This document shows positions 7,411 to 14,408 of a stretch of DNA of 18,113 nt, piece by piece. The stretch covers positions 1-18,113 of the forward strand of contig CAUZRD010000022.1 in NCBI GenBank assembly GCA_963582255.1. The letters are read 5' to 3'. Every line of letters begins with the position of its first letter. Within the stretch, counting starts at the first letter, position 1. The DNA comes from CAUZRD01 sp963582255 (GTDB lineage: Bacteria; Pseudomonadota; Alphaproteobacteria; Rhizobiales; TMED25). Made by a program: the position numbers and the translations under genes. The notes below the pieces were generated by a model. That model made no database searches. It was not told the origin of the DNA and worked only from the letters and a program-made list of their open reading frames with translations.

Positions 7411-8166
7411 ATGTCTAACACCCCCTATCCTGCCTATATGCCAAGTCATGGTTATATGACCGAAAAGATCCAGCGGGGGTATATCGCCGCTGCGATGAAA
7501 GACAAAACGCTTCCTGAAAATGCCTATAGAATGCCAGAGATCGTGACGCTTAATGCCTCTAAAAACCCATCCAAGCCCATTCAATTTTGGCAATTATATT
7601 CGGTTCTGGGCCAAAAGCGAATTGTGAGGATCATACAAAATTTTTACCAGAGGGTCTATCGAGACGAACCTTGGTTTCGGTCTGTTTTTGCGCGTATTGG
7701 CGATACGTCTCACCATGTGAGTACCCAATCTGCGATGTGGCTGGATGTGATGGGCGGTGGCTTTAATTATCACGGCGCTGAATTCAGGTTGAATTTTCAT
7801 CATCAACATAACGCCATCGAACTCATGAACAAAAAAGGGGCAGAGCGTTGGATCACACTTATGGCCCAGACGCTTAATGACACAGCGGAGCATATGACTG
7901 GTGATCCTAGGGTAAGGATCAGCATAAACACATTTCTCACATATTTTACGGCTAAATACGCAGCAGACTTTAGCTTTCAAACCAACATTACGTTTGGTCT
8001 TACAAATGCGCCCATGAAACTAAAAATGAATTTCATGAACATGCCAGATGCTGATATTGAAGCCCTTACAGAGACTGAATTGCGAGAAGGTTTGGTTGGC
8101 AGAGGGGTACATGTCAGTGAGCAAGCGGACAAGAGTGGGCTAATTAAATTAGCAAAGCGTTTGTAA
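7411..8166 (+). CDS. Truncated haemoglobin with extensions at both ends
   Basis: Residues about 60-160 match the truncated (2-on-2) haemoglobin fold. A B-helix FYQRVYRDEP includes Tyr79, and an E-helix/loop segment is MWLDVMGGGFNY. Residues LNFHHQHNAI align with the usual LRxRHxPFxI pattern, placing the proximal haem ligand at His131. Trp147 sits where group II globins carry the G8 tryptophan. The protein has 251 residues, nearly twice the usual 120-140. About 60 residues precede the globin and about 90 follow it; the last 35 (LTETELREGLVGRGV and on) resemble a SAP-like helix-turn-helix. Known relatives bind O2, NO or sulfide or act in redox stress; the role here is unknown. The ribosome-binding site is weak (GTGAAAAG upstream of the ATG). 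The glutathione-transferase gene starts 26 bp downstream, so the two are probably co-transcribed. Confidence 0.8.
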   Translation: MSNTPYPAYMPSHGYMTEKIQRGYIAAAMKDKTLPENAYRMPEIVTLNASKNPSKPIQFWQLYSVLGQKRIVRIIQNFYQRVYRDEPWFRSVFARIGDTSHHVSTQSAMWLDVMGGGFNYHGAEFRLNFHHQHNAIELMNKKGAERWITLMAQTLNDTAEHMTGDPRVRISINTFLTYFTAKYAADFSFQTNITFGLTNAPMKLKMNFMNMPDADIEALTETELREGLVGRGVHVSEQADKSGLIKLAKRL

Positions 8167-8192
8167 CCACCCAAAATTGGTTAGCGAAAGAT

Positions 8193-9284
8193 GTGTCTAG
8201 TAATGAAGCGGGGTTTCCTTTGATAAAAACATCTCCTCAAACGTCGGTTGAAGAAGATCAAACTTCTGCCGCGTCCCGCCGTGAAAAGGGAGAATTTGTG
8301 CGCGGCGTCAGCGGCTTTCGCAGTGTTTTAGACGATGTAAATTTTCCAGTAGAGCCAGGCCGTTATCATCTTTTTATCGCGCTCAATTGCCCCTGGTGCC
8401 ACAGAGTAACTTTGGCGCGAAATATACTTGGCTTGCAGAACAGCATTTCAATGGACGTGGTTTTTCCAAATCGAACTGATGAAGACGATCCCGAGGGGCC
8501 TAAGCTTTGGCAGTTCGCACCTGAGCGCATAGCTTCACTAACTAGAGCCCCACTACCTGAATGCACAGCCGAAACTGCAACAGGTCAAAGCTTTCGTCTA
8601 GTTCGAGATATCTATGATGCGGAAGGGTCAACTGAACGCTCAGTCCCAATCCTTTATGACAAGCAACGTCACTGCATTGTATCTAACGAAAGTGCCGAAA
8701 TTATCCGAATGCTCGACCAGTGGGCTGAGCAGCTTGGTAGTGTTTTATCAGAAATCAATCGCCCAAATCTCTACCCCAGAGATAAAAACATCCAAACGAA
8801 AATTAACACCTTAAATGATCGCGTTTATGTTGCCATCAACAATGGTGCGTACAAGGCGGGGTTTTCCTCAGATCAACTAGTATATGAAAAAGCATTCAAA
8901 GCGTATTTCGACATGATTGCCGAGATTGATATTAATTTGGCGGACGGACGATCATTTTTAATTGGTGAAACCTTTACTGAAGCAGATTTACGTCTTTTTC
9001 CAACTCTCTATCGTCATGATCCTGTTTATTATCTGCGGATGAAATTGAACGGTGCCAAGATTGTAGATTATCCCAACCTGTGGCGTTGGCTGTGTCGGGT
9101 TTACGCCAAGCCAGGCGTAGCCTCTAGCTGTTCCTTAATTCATTGTCGTCAAGGCTACTTTGGGCACTCATGGAACCAAGTTATTCCAATTGGCCCAAAT
9201 TTTCCGATGCCTTACCCTGAGGCTTATTTGCACCCTGAACTAGCTTATAACAAGCGTTGCCGGCGTGCCGATTGGACGGTTTAA
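8193..9284 (+). CDS. Glutathionyl-hydroquinone reductase-like (xi-class glutathione transferase)
   Basis: This 363-residue cytoplasmic enzyme belongs to the YqjG/PcpF/ECM4 group, which uses glutathione to reduce glutathionyl-hydroquinones, or lyses related conjugates, through a catalytic cysteine. The N-terminal thioredoxin-like domain has GRYHLFIALNCPWCHR, with Cys66 in the diagnostic CPWC motif, followed by the glutathione-site elements SVPILYD and SNESAEIIRML. The helical C-terminal domain carries DGRSFLIGETFTEADLRLFP, typical of the family, and the long C-terminal tail is also usual. The start is a GTG at 8193: an in-frame stop near 8145 and the absence of other usual start codons before it leave this as the best choice. 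The out-of-frame ATG at 8191 overlaps it. Location 26 bp behind the haemoglobin gene implies one transcript. The PcpF relative acts in pentachlorophenol breakdown, so a protective role against quinones is a reasonable inference. Confidence 0.9.
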   Translation: MSSNEAGFPLIKTSPQTSVEEDQTSAASRREKGEFVRGVSGFRSVLDDVNFPVEPGRYHLFIALNCPWCHRVTLARNILGLQNSISMDVVFPNRTDEDDPEGPKLWQFAPERIASLTRAPLPECTAETATGQSFRLVRDIYDAEGSTERSVPILYDKQRHCIVSNESAEIIRMLDQWAEQLGSVLSEINRPNLYPRDKNIQTKINTLNDRVYVAINNGAYKAGFSSDQLVYEKAFKAYFDMIAEIDINLADGRSFLIGETFTEADLRLFPTLYRHDPVYYLRMKLNGAKIVDYPNLWRWLCRVYAKPGVASSCSLIHCRQGYFGHSWNQVIPIGPNFPMPYPEAYLHPELAYNKRCRRADWTV

Positions 9285-9362
9285 CGCCTGAAAGCGGCAA
9301 CCCACATCGCCGTGGAATATGATAAGTCGAACAAGCCCATCTGGGCCCAATCGCTAGCACCA

Positions 9363-10109
9363 TCAGGCCCCATCACCCACGAGTGGCCAGATGCGCTCAG
9401 CAACCGAAGGCGAGCCTGGGGTGTGGAGCGTATATTCGTGTATCCGATGAGACCAATGATCTTTAGCTATGCCAAGAGCCTCATGCTTTTCTTCAAAATT
9501 GGCGCGGCGAGCTTCTAAGGATGTAAATTCGTATAATACGGAATATTTAGCCCAACCCGCAGCCGACAGCATAACCCGCGCCGCTATGCAGCCTTCCATA
9601 TGGGCGATCGCCGGCAAGCGATGGCGGGCATACCAGGCACACACATCAAATTCATCATCAAGCGTACGAGTGCGGAACGAGCCCATCTGAATCACAGGCC
9701 CAGGTGTTTGCCCTGGCGCGCGCAGTCCCATTAACGGACCATCAACACGCGCAAAGGTTGAAAACAAGCAGGTGCGCACGCCTTGCCGGAGCGACATCAT
9801 CTCTCTCCCACTTGGATCTTGCGGCCCATCCATAATATCTGAGGCGAAGAAAGTTGAAACTTCAGCGCCTCCCACCAGCATCAGATACTGGGTACCGGTG
9901 CCGATCGAAGGATCATCAGAACGTCCAAGTGCACCGCGAACCGTATTCATTGCCGGTCCCTCGTCACCTCCAGTACGGTAATGCGCGGTCCACAAAAACC
10001 CGGGCCGCGTCCTCAGGTCCGGCAAATAGTCACCGTGCAACCAGTCAATATAGTCGGTGTTGTCAAAGTTTGGGAGATCGTACCAAACCGCCAAGATTGC
10101 ATTATCCAT
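9363..10109 (-). CDS. Tandem EthD-like / dimeric alpha-beta barrel protein
   Basis: The 248-residue product appears to consist of two ferredoxin-like alpha+beta (dimeric alpha-beta barrel) units, about residues 1-115 and 120-235. The internal repeat is visible in the pattern WLHGDYLPDLRTRPGF in the first half and WYARHRLPAIAHMEGC in the second, both with an aromatic residue, a His or Arg, a Leu-Pro and a short acidic or basic helix. Proteins of this fold include EthD and small monooxygenases or cyclases. They often sit beside cytochrome P450 or dioxygenase genes and can lack catalysis of their own. The ribosome-binding site AGGGAGAG lies just before the ATG. The gene is divergent from the glyoxalase gene (119-bp spacer) and convergent with the glutathione-transferase gene (78 bp). 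The exact activity is unknown. Confidence 0.75.
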   Translation of the reverse strand: MDNAILAVWYDLPNFDNTDYIDWLHGDYLPDLRTRPGFLWTAHYRTGGDEGPAMNTVRGALGRSDDPSIGTGTQYLMLVGGAEVSTFFASDIMDGPQDPSGREMMSLRQGVRTCLFSTFARVDGPLMGLRAPGQTPGPVIQMGSFRTRTLDDEFDVCAWYARHRLPAIAHMEGCIAARVMLSAAGWAKYSVLYEFTSLEARRANFEEKHEALGIAKDHWSHRIHEYTLHTPGSPSVAERIWPLVGDGA

Positions 10110-10228
10110 GATCTCTCCCTCATATTTTTCTGCCTGCAGAATTTATATATCACAGGTAGTCTCGACGCCGCTGTCCATTAGCAATATCTTCTCTTGCACA
10201 AAACTGATGGGCAAAGAGGAAAGACGCA

Positions 10229-10639
10229 ATGGCAGATGATCAATTTCAATTTTTACACACAATGCTTCGGGTCAAAGACCTTGAAAAGTCAATCGCATTT
10301 TATACAGAAATGTTCGGTATGAAGGAGCTAAGACGGCGCGATTCAGAAGGTGGAAGATACACAAATGTGTTTGTTGGGTATGGACCGGAAGGCCCTAATA
10401 CGGTGCTTGAGTTCACCTACAATTGGGATCAGGAAGAACCTTACGACCTCGGTACGGGCTATGGTCATATAGCACTCGGCGTACATGATATATATAAAAT
10501 CTGCGAAGACCTTAAAAAGGCCGGCGCGAACATTCCTCGCCCACCTGGTCCGTTAAAGTTTGGAACAACCCATATCGCGTTTGTGGAAGATCCTGACGGA
10601 TACAAAATCGAACTTGTCGATCTCGACACCCGCAGCTGA
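10229..10639 (+). CDS. gloA: Lactoylglutathione lyase (glyoxalase I), GloA-like
   Basis: Glyoxalase I converts the hemithioacetal of methylglyoxal and glutathione into lactoylglutathione in the cytoplasm, removing a toxic aldehyde. The 136-residue protein has two beta-alpha-beta-beta-beta modules, and its four metal ligands are in place: His10, Glu61, His80 and Glu128. Their spacing (51, 19, 48) is close to that of Escherichia coli GloA (His5, Glu56, His74, Glu122), and the short length suggests the Ni/Co-dependent bacterial class. The motif DPDGYKIELVD at the end is typical of GloA. GAGGAAAG lies seven bases before the ATG. It is divergent from the EthD-like gene. In this setting it might act on another glutathione adduct rather than, or as well as, methylglyoxal; that is inference. 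Other vicinal-oxygen-chelate enzymes are possible, but the ligand set favours GloA. Confidence 0.88.
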   Translation: MADDQFQFLHTMLRVKDLEKSIAFYTEMFGMKELRRRDSEGGRYTNVFVGYGPEGPNTVLEFTYNWDQEEPYDLGTGYGHIALGVHDIYKICEDLKKAGANIPRPPGPLKFGTTHIAFVEDPDGYKIELVDLDTRS

Positions 10640-10882
10640 TCAGGACAATACTGTCTTACTTGCTCTTAGATTTTTGTATTTATCATCAGCCACTTATCCT
10701 GCAGCAGGAGTGCCAAGAAGTTTCTGGACAGATGACCTGAGTGCGCCGTTGGATTGCGTGCCAACACCTCCAGAATAATAGACTGTAAGAATAACCAGGT
10801 GACGGAGAGATTATACTGAGCCGCCTATAATCACGCTCAACCTATTTTCTATCGCAGTCAAATCATCAATCCCAGTCCAAAG
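10640..10882. other. Gap between convergent genes, no intact gene
   Basis: This 243-bp stretch separates the stops of the glyoxalase and aldolase genes. On the minus strand, about 10,665-10,780 reads as an open stretch without a start, containing GGVGTQSNGALRSS and LLGTPAAG before a stop. It looks protein-like but may be chance. No clear terminator hairpin is visible. Confidence 0.3.
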
Positions 10883-11677
10883 CTAAGTCTTAGACTCCAC
10901 TTCCCGCAATACTGACACGCGCTCACTTCCGCATTCTAGAAGGAAGCCTATATCCTGTCCGGAAAGGAAAAACTGCGCACCCATCTGGATGTATTTCTGG
11001 GCAAGATCAGCCGGTTTTACTCCACCGGAGCCTAACCACTTACCGTGTTTCTTACAGGCAACGGATACAGTTTCATAAGCCTCGACAACGCGCTGGTGCC
11101 CAAATTGCTGCGGCACGCCCAGCGCCAACGCTAAATCGTTGGTGCCAATCATAACGGTATCTACGCCCTCGACTGCGGCAATTTCATCAGCCCGTGAAAT
11201 GGCTTCTGGTGTTTCCACCATGACCGTAATCAACATCGAGCGGTTAAGTTCTTCTACCGCTTCGCCCAGATTTACTGAGTTGTATCCAAATTGCGGGATT
11301 CCCCCACCAATTCCGCGATGGCCGATTGGAGTAAATCGGCAGGCATCAACCAACGCGCGCGCTTCCTCAGCGTTTTCAACATGCGGCATGACTATACCCA
11401 TCGCGCCAGTATCCAATATACGGGTCGCTATTCCATATCCTCCAATTGGGACACGAACTAGCGGTGAAATACCGATCGCATTAGCGGCAACGGCGATCTG
11501 CGCCGCATCATCTAGCGACAACGCGCCATGCTCGAGATCGAGGAATAACCAGTCGAAGCCACAAGTTTTCATCAATTGCGCGATATCAACCGTGCGCCCC
11601 TGCACGATCCCGACTCCAAGCGCGACACCGCCTGCTTCCATACGGTCGCGAGCTGGATTTGAGAGACGATTGATCAT
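10883..11677 (-). CDS. HpcH/HpaI family aldolase
   Basis: This is a cytoplasmic class II (metal-dependent) aldolase of the HpcH/HpaI family, which splits 4-hydroxy-2-oxoacids into pyruvate (or another 2-oxoacid) and an aldehyde, usually as a late step of aromatic or sugar-acid catabolism. The fold is a TIM barrel. Key residues are present, numbering from the start chosen here: His50 (DLEHG), Arg75 (PLVRVP), metal ligands Glu155 (VETPEA) and Asp181 (GTNDLALALG), and the glycine-rich RGIGGG loop near 121-126. The length of 264 residues is normal. I use the ATG at 11677 because GAGG sits six bases before it; an in-frame GTG at 11689 would place that site inside the gene. The MFS transporter gene ends 132 bp upstream on the same strand, so co-transcription is possible. 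Confidence 0.92.
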   Translation of the reverse strand: MINRLSNPARDRMEAGGVALGVGIVQGRTVDIAQLMKTCGFDWLFLDLEHGALSLDDAAQIAVAANAIGISPLVRVPIGGYGIATRILDTGAMGIVMPHVENAEEARALVDACRFTPIGHRGIGGGIPQFGYNSVNLGEAVEELNRSMLITVMVETPEAISRADEIAAVEGVDTVMIGTNDLALALGVPQQFGHQRVVEAYETVSVACKKHGKWLGSGGVKPADLAQKYIQMGAQFFLSGQDIGFLLECGSERVSVLREVESKT

Positions 11678-11683
11678 GGAAGA

Positions 11684-11687
11684 CCTC
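11684..11687 (-). promoter_or_regulatory. Ribosome-binding site that fixes the aldolase start
   Basis: On the minus strand GAGG is followed by six bases and then the ATG at 11677. It favours this ATG over the in-frame GTG at 11689, which overlaps the site. Confidence 0.6.
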
Positions 11688-11809
11688 ACTTGGCTATGGG
11701 TTAACGTTTTTACCTTTATTCACAATCTGACCAGATATCGGCATGGACCATACTTTAAATTATTTACAAGGACCGCTGAGATACAAAAACCCTCGCCAGG
11801 TTAAGACCG

Positions 11810-13039
11810 TCAAACATCTTTTTTGGCGTGGATATTTGGCATAGAGAATACCAAAATAGCAGCGCCGACACATGTAATTGTCATAATATAAAAGACCACC
11901 GTTATTCCCCAAATATCTGCCGCGATGCCACCCAGAATAGGAATAGATACGGTCATTGCCGATTGAAATGCAAACACCATGCTCACCGCACTACCCGATG
12001 TCTGAGCACCAGCAAGATCCATCGTCCAAGAGTGCATTACCGGGCGGATCGAATAAATAGCACAGCCAAAAAAAGATGCCACCACTGTGAAGGCAACAAT
12101 AGTACCAACAAATGGTAATATCGCAATAGTCACCGCGCCGACAATCAGGAGGAGGAGGACTACTGGTCTACGACCCACCCGGTCTGACCAAGCCCCGGCA
12201 AACGGTCCAGTAATCATAGCACCGAGTTGAATAGCCGCCATAACTAGGCCGACCTCCGCCGCGCTTGCGTCCATGTAGCCAACCAAATAGAGCGGAATAA
12301 AAAACATGGTGCCATTTTGCGACATAGACCAAAGCCCGGCCATGATGCACAGCCGCAGAAATTGGGCATCACGTAACAATAGCCGCGCGCCGTCGATGTA
12401 GCGGGTTGACAAGCTAGCCCCTTGAGCTTCTCCGGCTGGGCGGTCAATCTCTTTCAACTTCCAAAACACTAAGATAGTCATAAGAAAAAGCGGAGTTGAG
12501 CTCACCAAAGCAGTCTCGCTCCAAGTGAGTGCCGTCATCAGAAGTCCGGCGACAGGCGGTGCAATCACATCACCGAAACTAGCCCCCACGGTGTGGATTG
12601 ACAATGCAAACCCGCGTGCTTTGGGATAACAACGCGATAAATAGCTAATCGATGGCGGATGCCACATGCTAACCGAAATTCCAATCAGGATCAGGGTCAC
12701 ACCAATGAGGACTGGACTGCTTGCTCCCCATAAAACCAACAGTGCCGATCCGCCAATCAGCAGAGAAGCAAGCATGAACACAACATGGCGACCAGTTAGA
12801 TCAACCGCCGGACCACTGGCAACATTGGTGAGGAATGTCGAGACATAGAACAGCGTCATCAACGAACCCACTTCAGTATAGCTTAAGCCTAAATCAATCG
12901 CGATAAAGGGTAACAGCACGTACAACGTAGCGTTTACCCAATGGGTCGTTCCATGGGCTAGAGATATAAGGGAAACAATTCCAAGGCCTGATGATTCAGG
13001 GCCTGAAAGCCGCTTGATACTAGAGTTGATGGTGGACAT
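11810..13039 (-). CDS. MFS transporter, fosmidomycin-resistance-like
   Basis: The product is a 409-residue inner-membrane permease of the major facilitator superfamily with about 12 transmembrane helices in two six-helix halves. The conserved loop after helix 8 is SDRVGRRPVV, and the loop after helix 2 has the variant DLTGRH. Helices 4-5 contain MWHPPSISYLSRCYPKARG followed by GASFGDVIAPPVAGLL, which resembles the Fsr (fosmidomycin resistance) group and related putative sugar or organic-acid carriers. Residues 1-20 are hydrophilic and precede the first helix (SLISLAHGTTHWVNATLY). I see no clear ribosome-binding site before the ATG at 13039, so the start is less certain. It lies upstream of the aldolase gene on the same strand, which suggests it imports a substrate or exports an intermediate of that route; direction and substrate are unknown. 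Confidence 0.9.
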   Translation of the reverse strand: MSTINSSIKRLSGPESSGLGIVSLISLAHGTTHWVNATLYVLLPFIAIDLGLSYTEVGSLMTLFYVSTFLTNVASGPAVDLTGRHVVFMLASLLIGGSALLVLWGASSPVLIGVTLILIGISVSMWHPPSISYLSRCYPKARGFALSIHTVGASFGDVIAPPVAGLLMTALTWSETALVSSTPLFLMTILVFWKLKEIDRPAGEAQGASLSTRYIDGARLLLRDAQFLRLCIMAGLWSMSQNGTMFFIPLYLVGYMDASAAEVGLVMAAIQLGAMITGPFAGAWSDRVGRRPVVLLLLIVGAVTIAILPFVGTIVAFTVVASFFGCAIYSIRPVMHSWTMDLAGAQTSGSAVSMVFAFQSAMTVSIPILGGIAADIWGITVVFYIMTITCVGAAILVFSMPNIHAKKDV

Positions 13040-13579
13040 AAAGCGACTATTTCTTAGCTAATATGGCGACGTATCATACCCCCCACAGCAGGTCTAAACC
13101 ATTGGCTGTAAAGGGTCGGCGTGGCCCAGATTAATCACGCCTGACTTTAGGATTAAGCAGTTTGGCCTCGCGGTGCACGGTTTTTTTTACCCAATGTTTC
13201 CAAGCATGCTCGCAACCGTGTTGATGGTATCAATCATTTGCGTACGGATCACTAAAATTGCCTGCTTACAGCGGTGTAAATGGGGCGAGCAGCAGCGCGA
13301 TACCACTTTCAACCACCTGCATGTAATCGCCCAAGAGAAGGGTCCCTAACCCGTACCAAGGCTTATGAAATATAAAAACGATCGTTCGTTCTATTCTAAT
13401 GTGGGCAATTGATATTAGCGATATGCTAGGATTTTTTACCAAAGAAACCGTTCATATTGAACTACTCACATTGGATGAAATATACCATGCTCTTTGTTGC
13501 TAGTTAGCAATAAGGCCAATTTAGCAAGCACCACGGTCGTCAGTGTCGCGAGATCCGTCACAGCCCAAATACGGGCATA
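13040..13579. other. 540-bp intergenic region with possible decayed coding sequence
   Basis: No intact gene is visible. On the minus strand, 13266-13364 reads as a protein-like segment (PWYGLGTLLLGDYMQVVESG) that ends at a stop, and 13187-13271 continues in the next frame (QAILVIRTQMIDTINTVASM). Together they could be a gene fragment broken by a frameshift, although chance cannot be excluded and I cannot name a family. The region also holds a TetR-like dyad at 13377-13390 and a 14-bp dyad, TTGCTAGTTAGCAA, at 13497-13510. Confidence 0.3.
13377..13390. promoter_or_regulatory. AACGATCGTTCGTT, TetR-type operator candidate
   Basis: AACGATCGTT at 13377-13386 is a perfect 10-bp palindrome, and the following CGTT repeats its right half. 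Alternating ACGA/TCGT half-sites are typical of TetR/AcrR-family operators. There is no intact gene start close to it: the nearest are the MFS start about 340 bp away and the cupin stop about 190 bp away. It may be a relic promoter of a lost gene. Confidence 0.35.
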
Positions 13580-14230
13580 CTATTTTACCCTCATCGTATG
13601 GGTCAGCAATACGGTTTCACTGTCAAAGCGTACTTCTTCAGGCGCAGCACCCTCATCGGTATGAAAAAAATCCCATGCTTTAAGTCGCTTGCCAGCGATT
13701 GTCGCAGCGCCTTCAACCACCAGCGCCCCAAGATAGTCGGGAAGATGGCAAGTGTCAGTTGGAAAACGAATTGCCTGCACAACAAGAGATCCAACACCCC
13801 GGTCGACAAGAGTCTTGATTTCGCACCCATTCCCCTTCTCCCAAGGAATCGTCTTATGCTGGATCAGACGATACTGTTTTTCACCGGAAAGCTTTTCAAC
13901 TTCGGAATGAAAAAAACTACCAACAAATGCCGAGAGCAAATTGCAACCTTCGGGATATTCAAGCGGACCATGAGGCTCGTTGCTGGGCCCCAAAACAACA
14001 TCTAACGGACCGAGGGTAAGCCCATCGACGATCGCGTGATTTTTTAAAAGCGTGGTTGCGTGACACCCCGCATGAACATGGCGCGGCTCGACCGCACCGA
14101 AGGCATAATCGATCAAACGTATACAAAGTTCACTCTGCCGATCATCATAGTAGGTTCCGGCCTTACTCGGCCAATTGTCAACGTTGATCCGATCTTCCCA
14201 CTCAAGATCATCATATTTTACAATCTGCAC
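13580..14230 (-). CDS. Cupin domain protein
   Basis: This 216-residue protein has a metal-binding cupin in its first half. The histidine cluster EPRHVHAGCH (His51, His53, His57) is followed by LGPSNEPHGPLEYPEGC with His87, which fits cupin motifs 1 and 2. The second half (from about residue 130) looks like a degenerate second cupin strand set without a full histidine set. Bicupins and ChrR-like cupins include dioxygenases, isomerases and sensor domains, so the activity cannot be fixed. I use the GTG at 14230: GGAGGG lies seven bases before it, whereas the longer frame from the TTG at 14245 would overlap that site. The gene is divergent from the second Gfo/Idh/MocA gene, with a spacer of about 180 bp that could hold shared control. 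Its substrate may be an intermediate handled by those dehydrogenases; that is inference. Confidence 0.75.
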   Translation of the reverse strand: MQIVKYDDLEWEDRINVDNWPSKAGTYYDDRQSELCIRLIDYAFGAVEPRHVHAGCHATTLLKNHAIVDGLTLGPLDVVLGPSNEPHGPLEYPEGCNLLSAFVGSFFHSEVEKLSGEKQYRLIQHKTIPWEKGNGCEIKTLVDRGVGSLVVQAIRFPTDTCHLPDYLGALVVEGAATIAGKRLKAWDFFHTDEGAAPEEVRFDSETVLLTHTMRVK

Positions 14231-14237
14231 AGGTCTA

Positions 14238-14243
14238 CCCTCC
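14238..14243 (-). promoter_or_regulatory. Ribosome-binding site that fixes the cupin start
   Basis: GGAGGG on the minus strand lies seven bases before the GTG at 14230. It supports this GTG and argues against the in-frame TTG at 14245, which begins inside the site's 5' side. Confidence 0.6.
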
Positions 14244-14408
14244 AATCCCTCAGTACGCTACTTTACTCGCGACATCTTGCAGTGCGATATTACAAATAAG
14301 ACGTTTGATTGCACACTGTGTTCATCGCCTAAGTCTACCTAGTCGAACGCGGGCATGCCAGCTCTATAAATTGCCCTACAAGGGGCTGCCATAAGAGGGA
14401 GAACATCT

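Noticed and set aside
9335..9346. Short dyad GCCCA-TC-TGGGC between convergent genes as a terminator
   Set aside because: The loop of two bases is too short for a five-base stem and no U-run follows.
11139..11804. Open reading frame of 221 codons on the plus strand over the aldolase gene
   Set aside because: The aldolase on the other strand has all catalytic residues; this frame is low-complexity Ser/Thr/Pro/Ile and has no ribosome-binding site.
13236..13344. Plus-strand reading frame of about 51 codons beginning MFPSMLATVLMV
   Set aside because: There is no ribosome-binding site, and the same DNA reads at least as protein-like on the other strand; the evidence does not support a gene.
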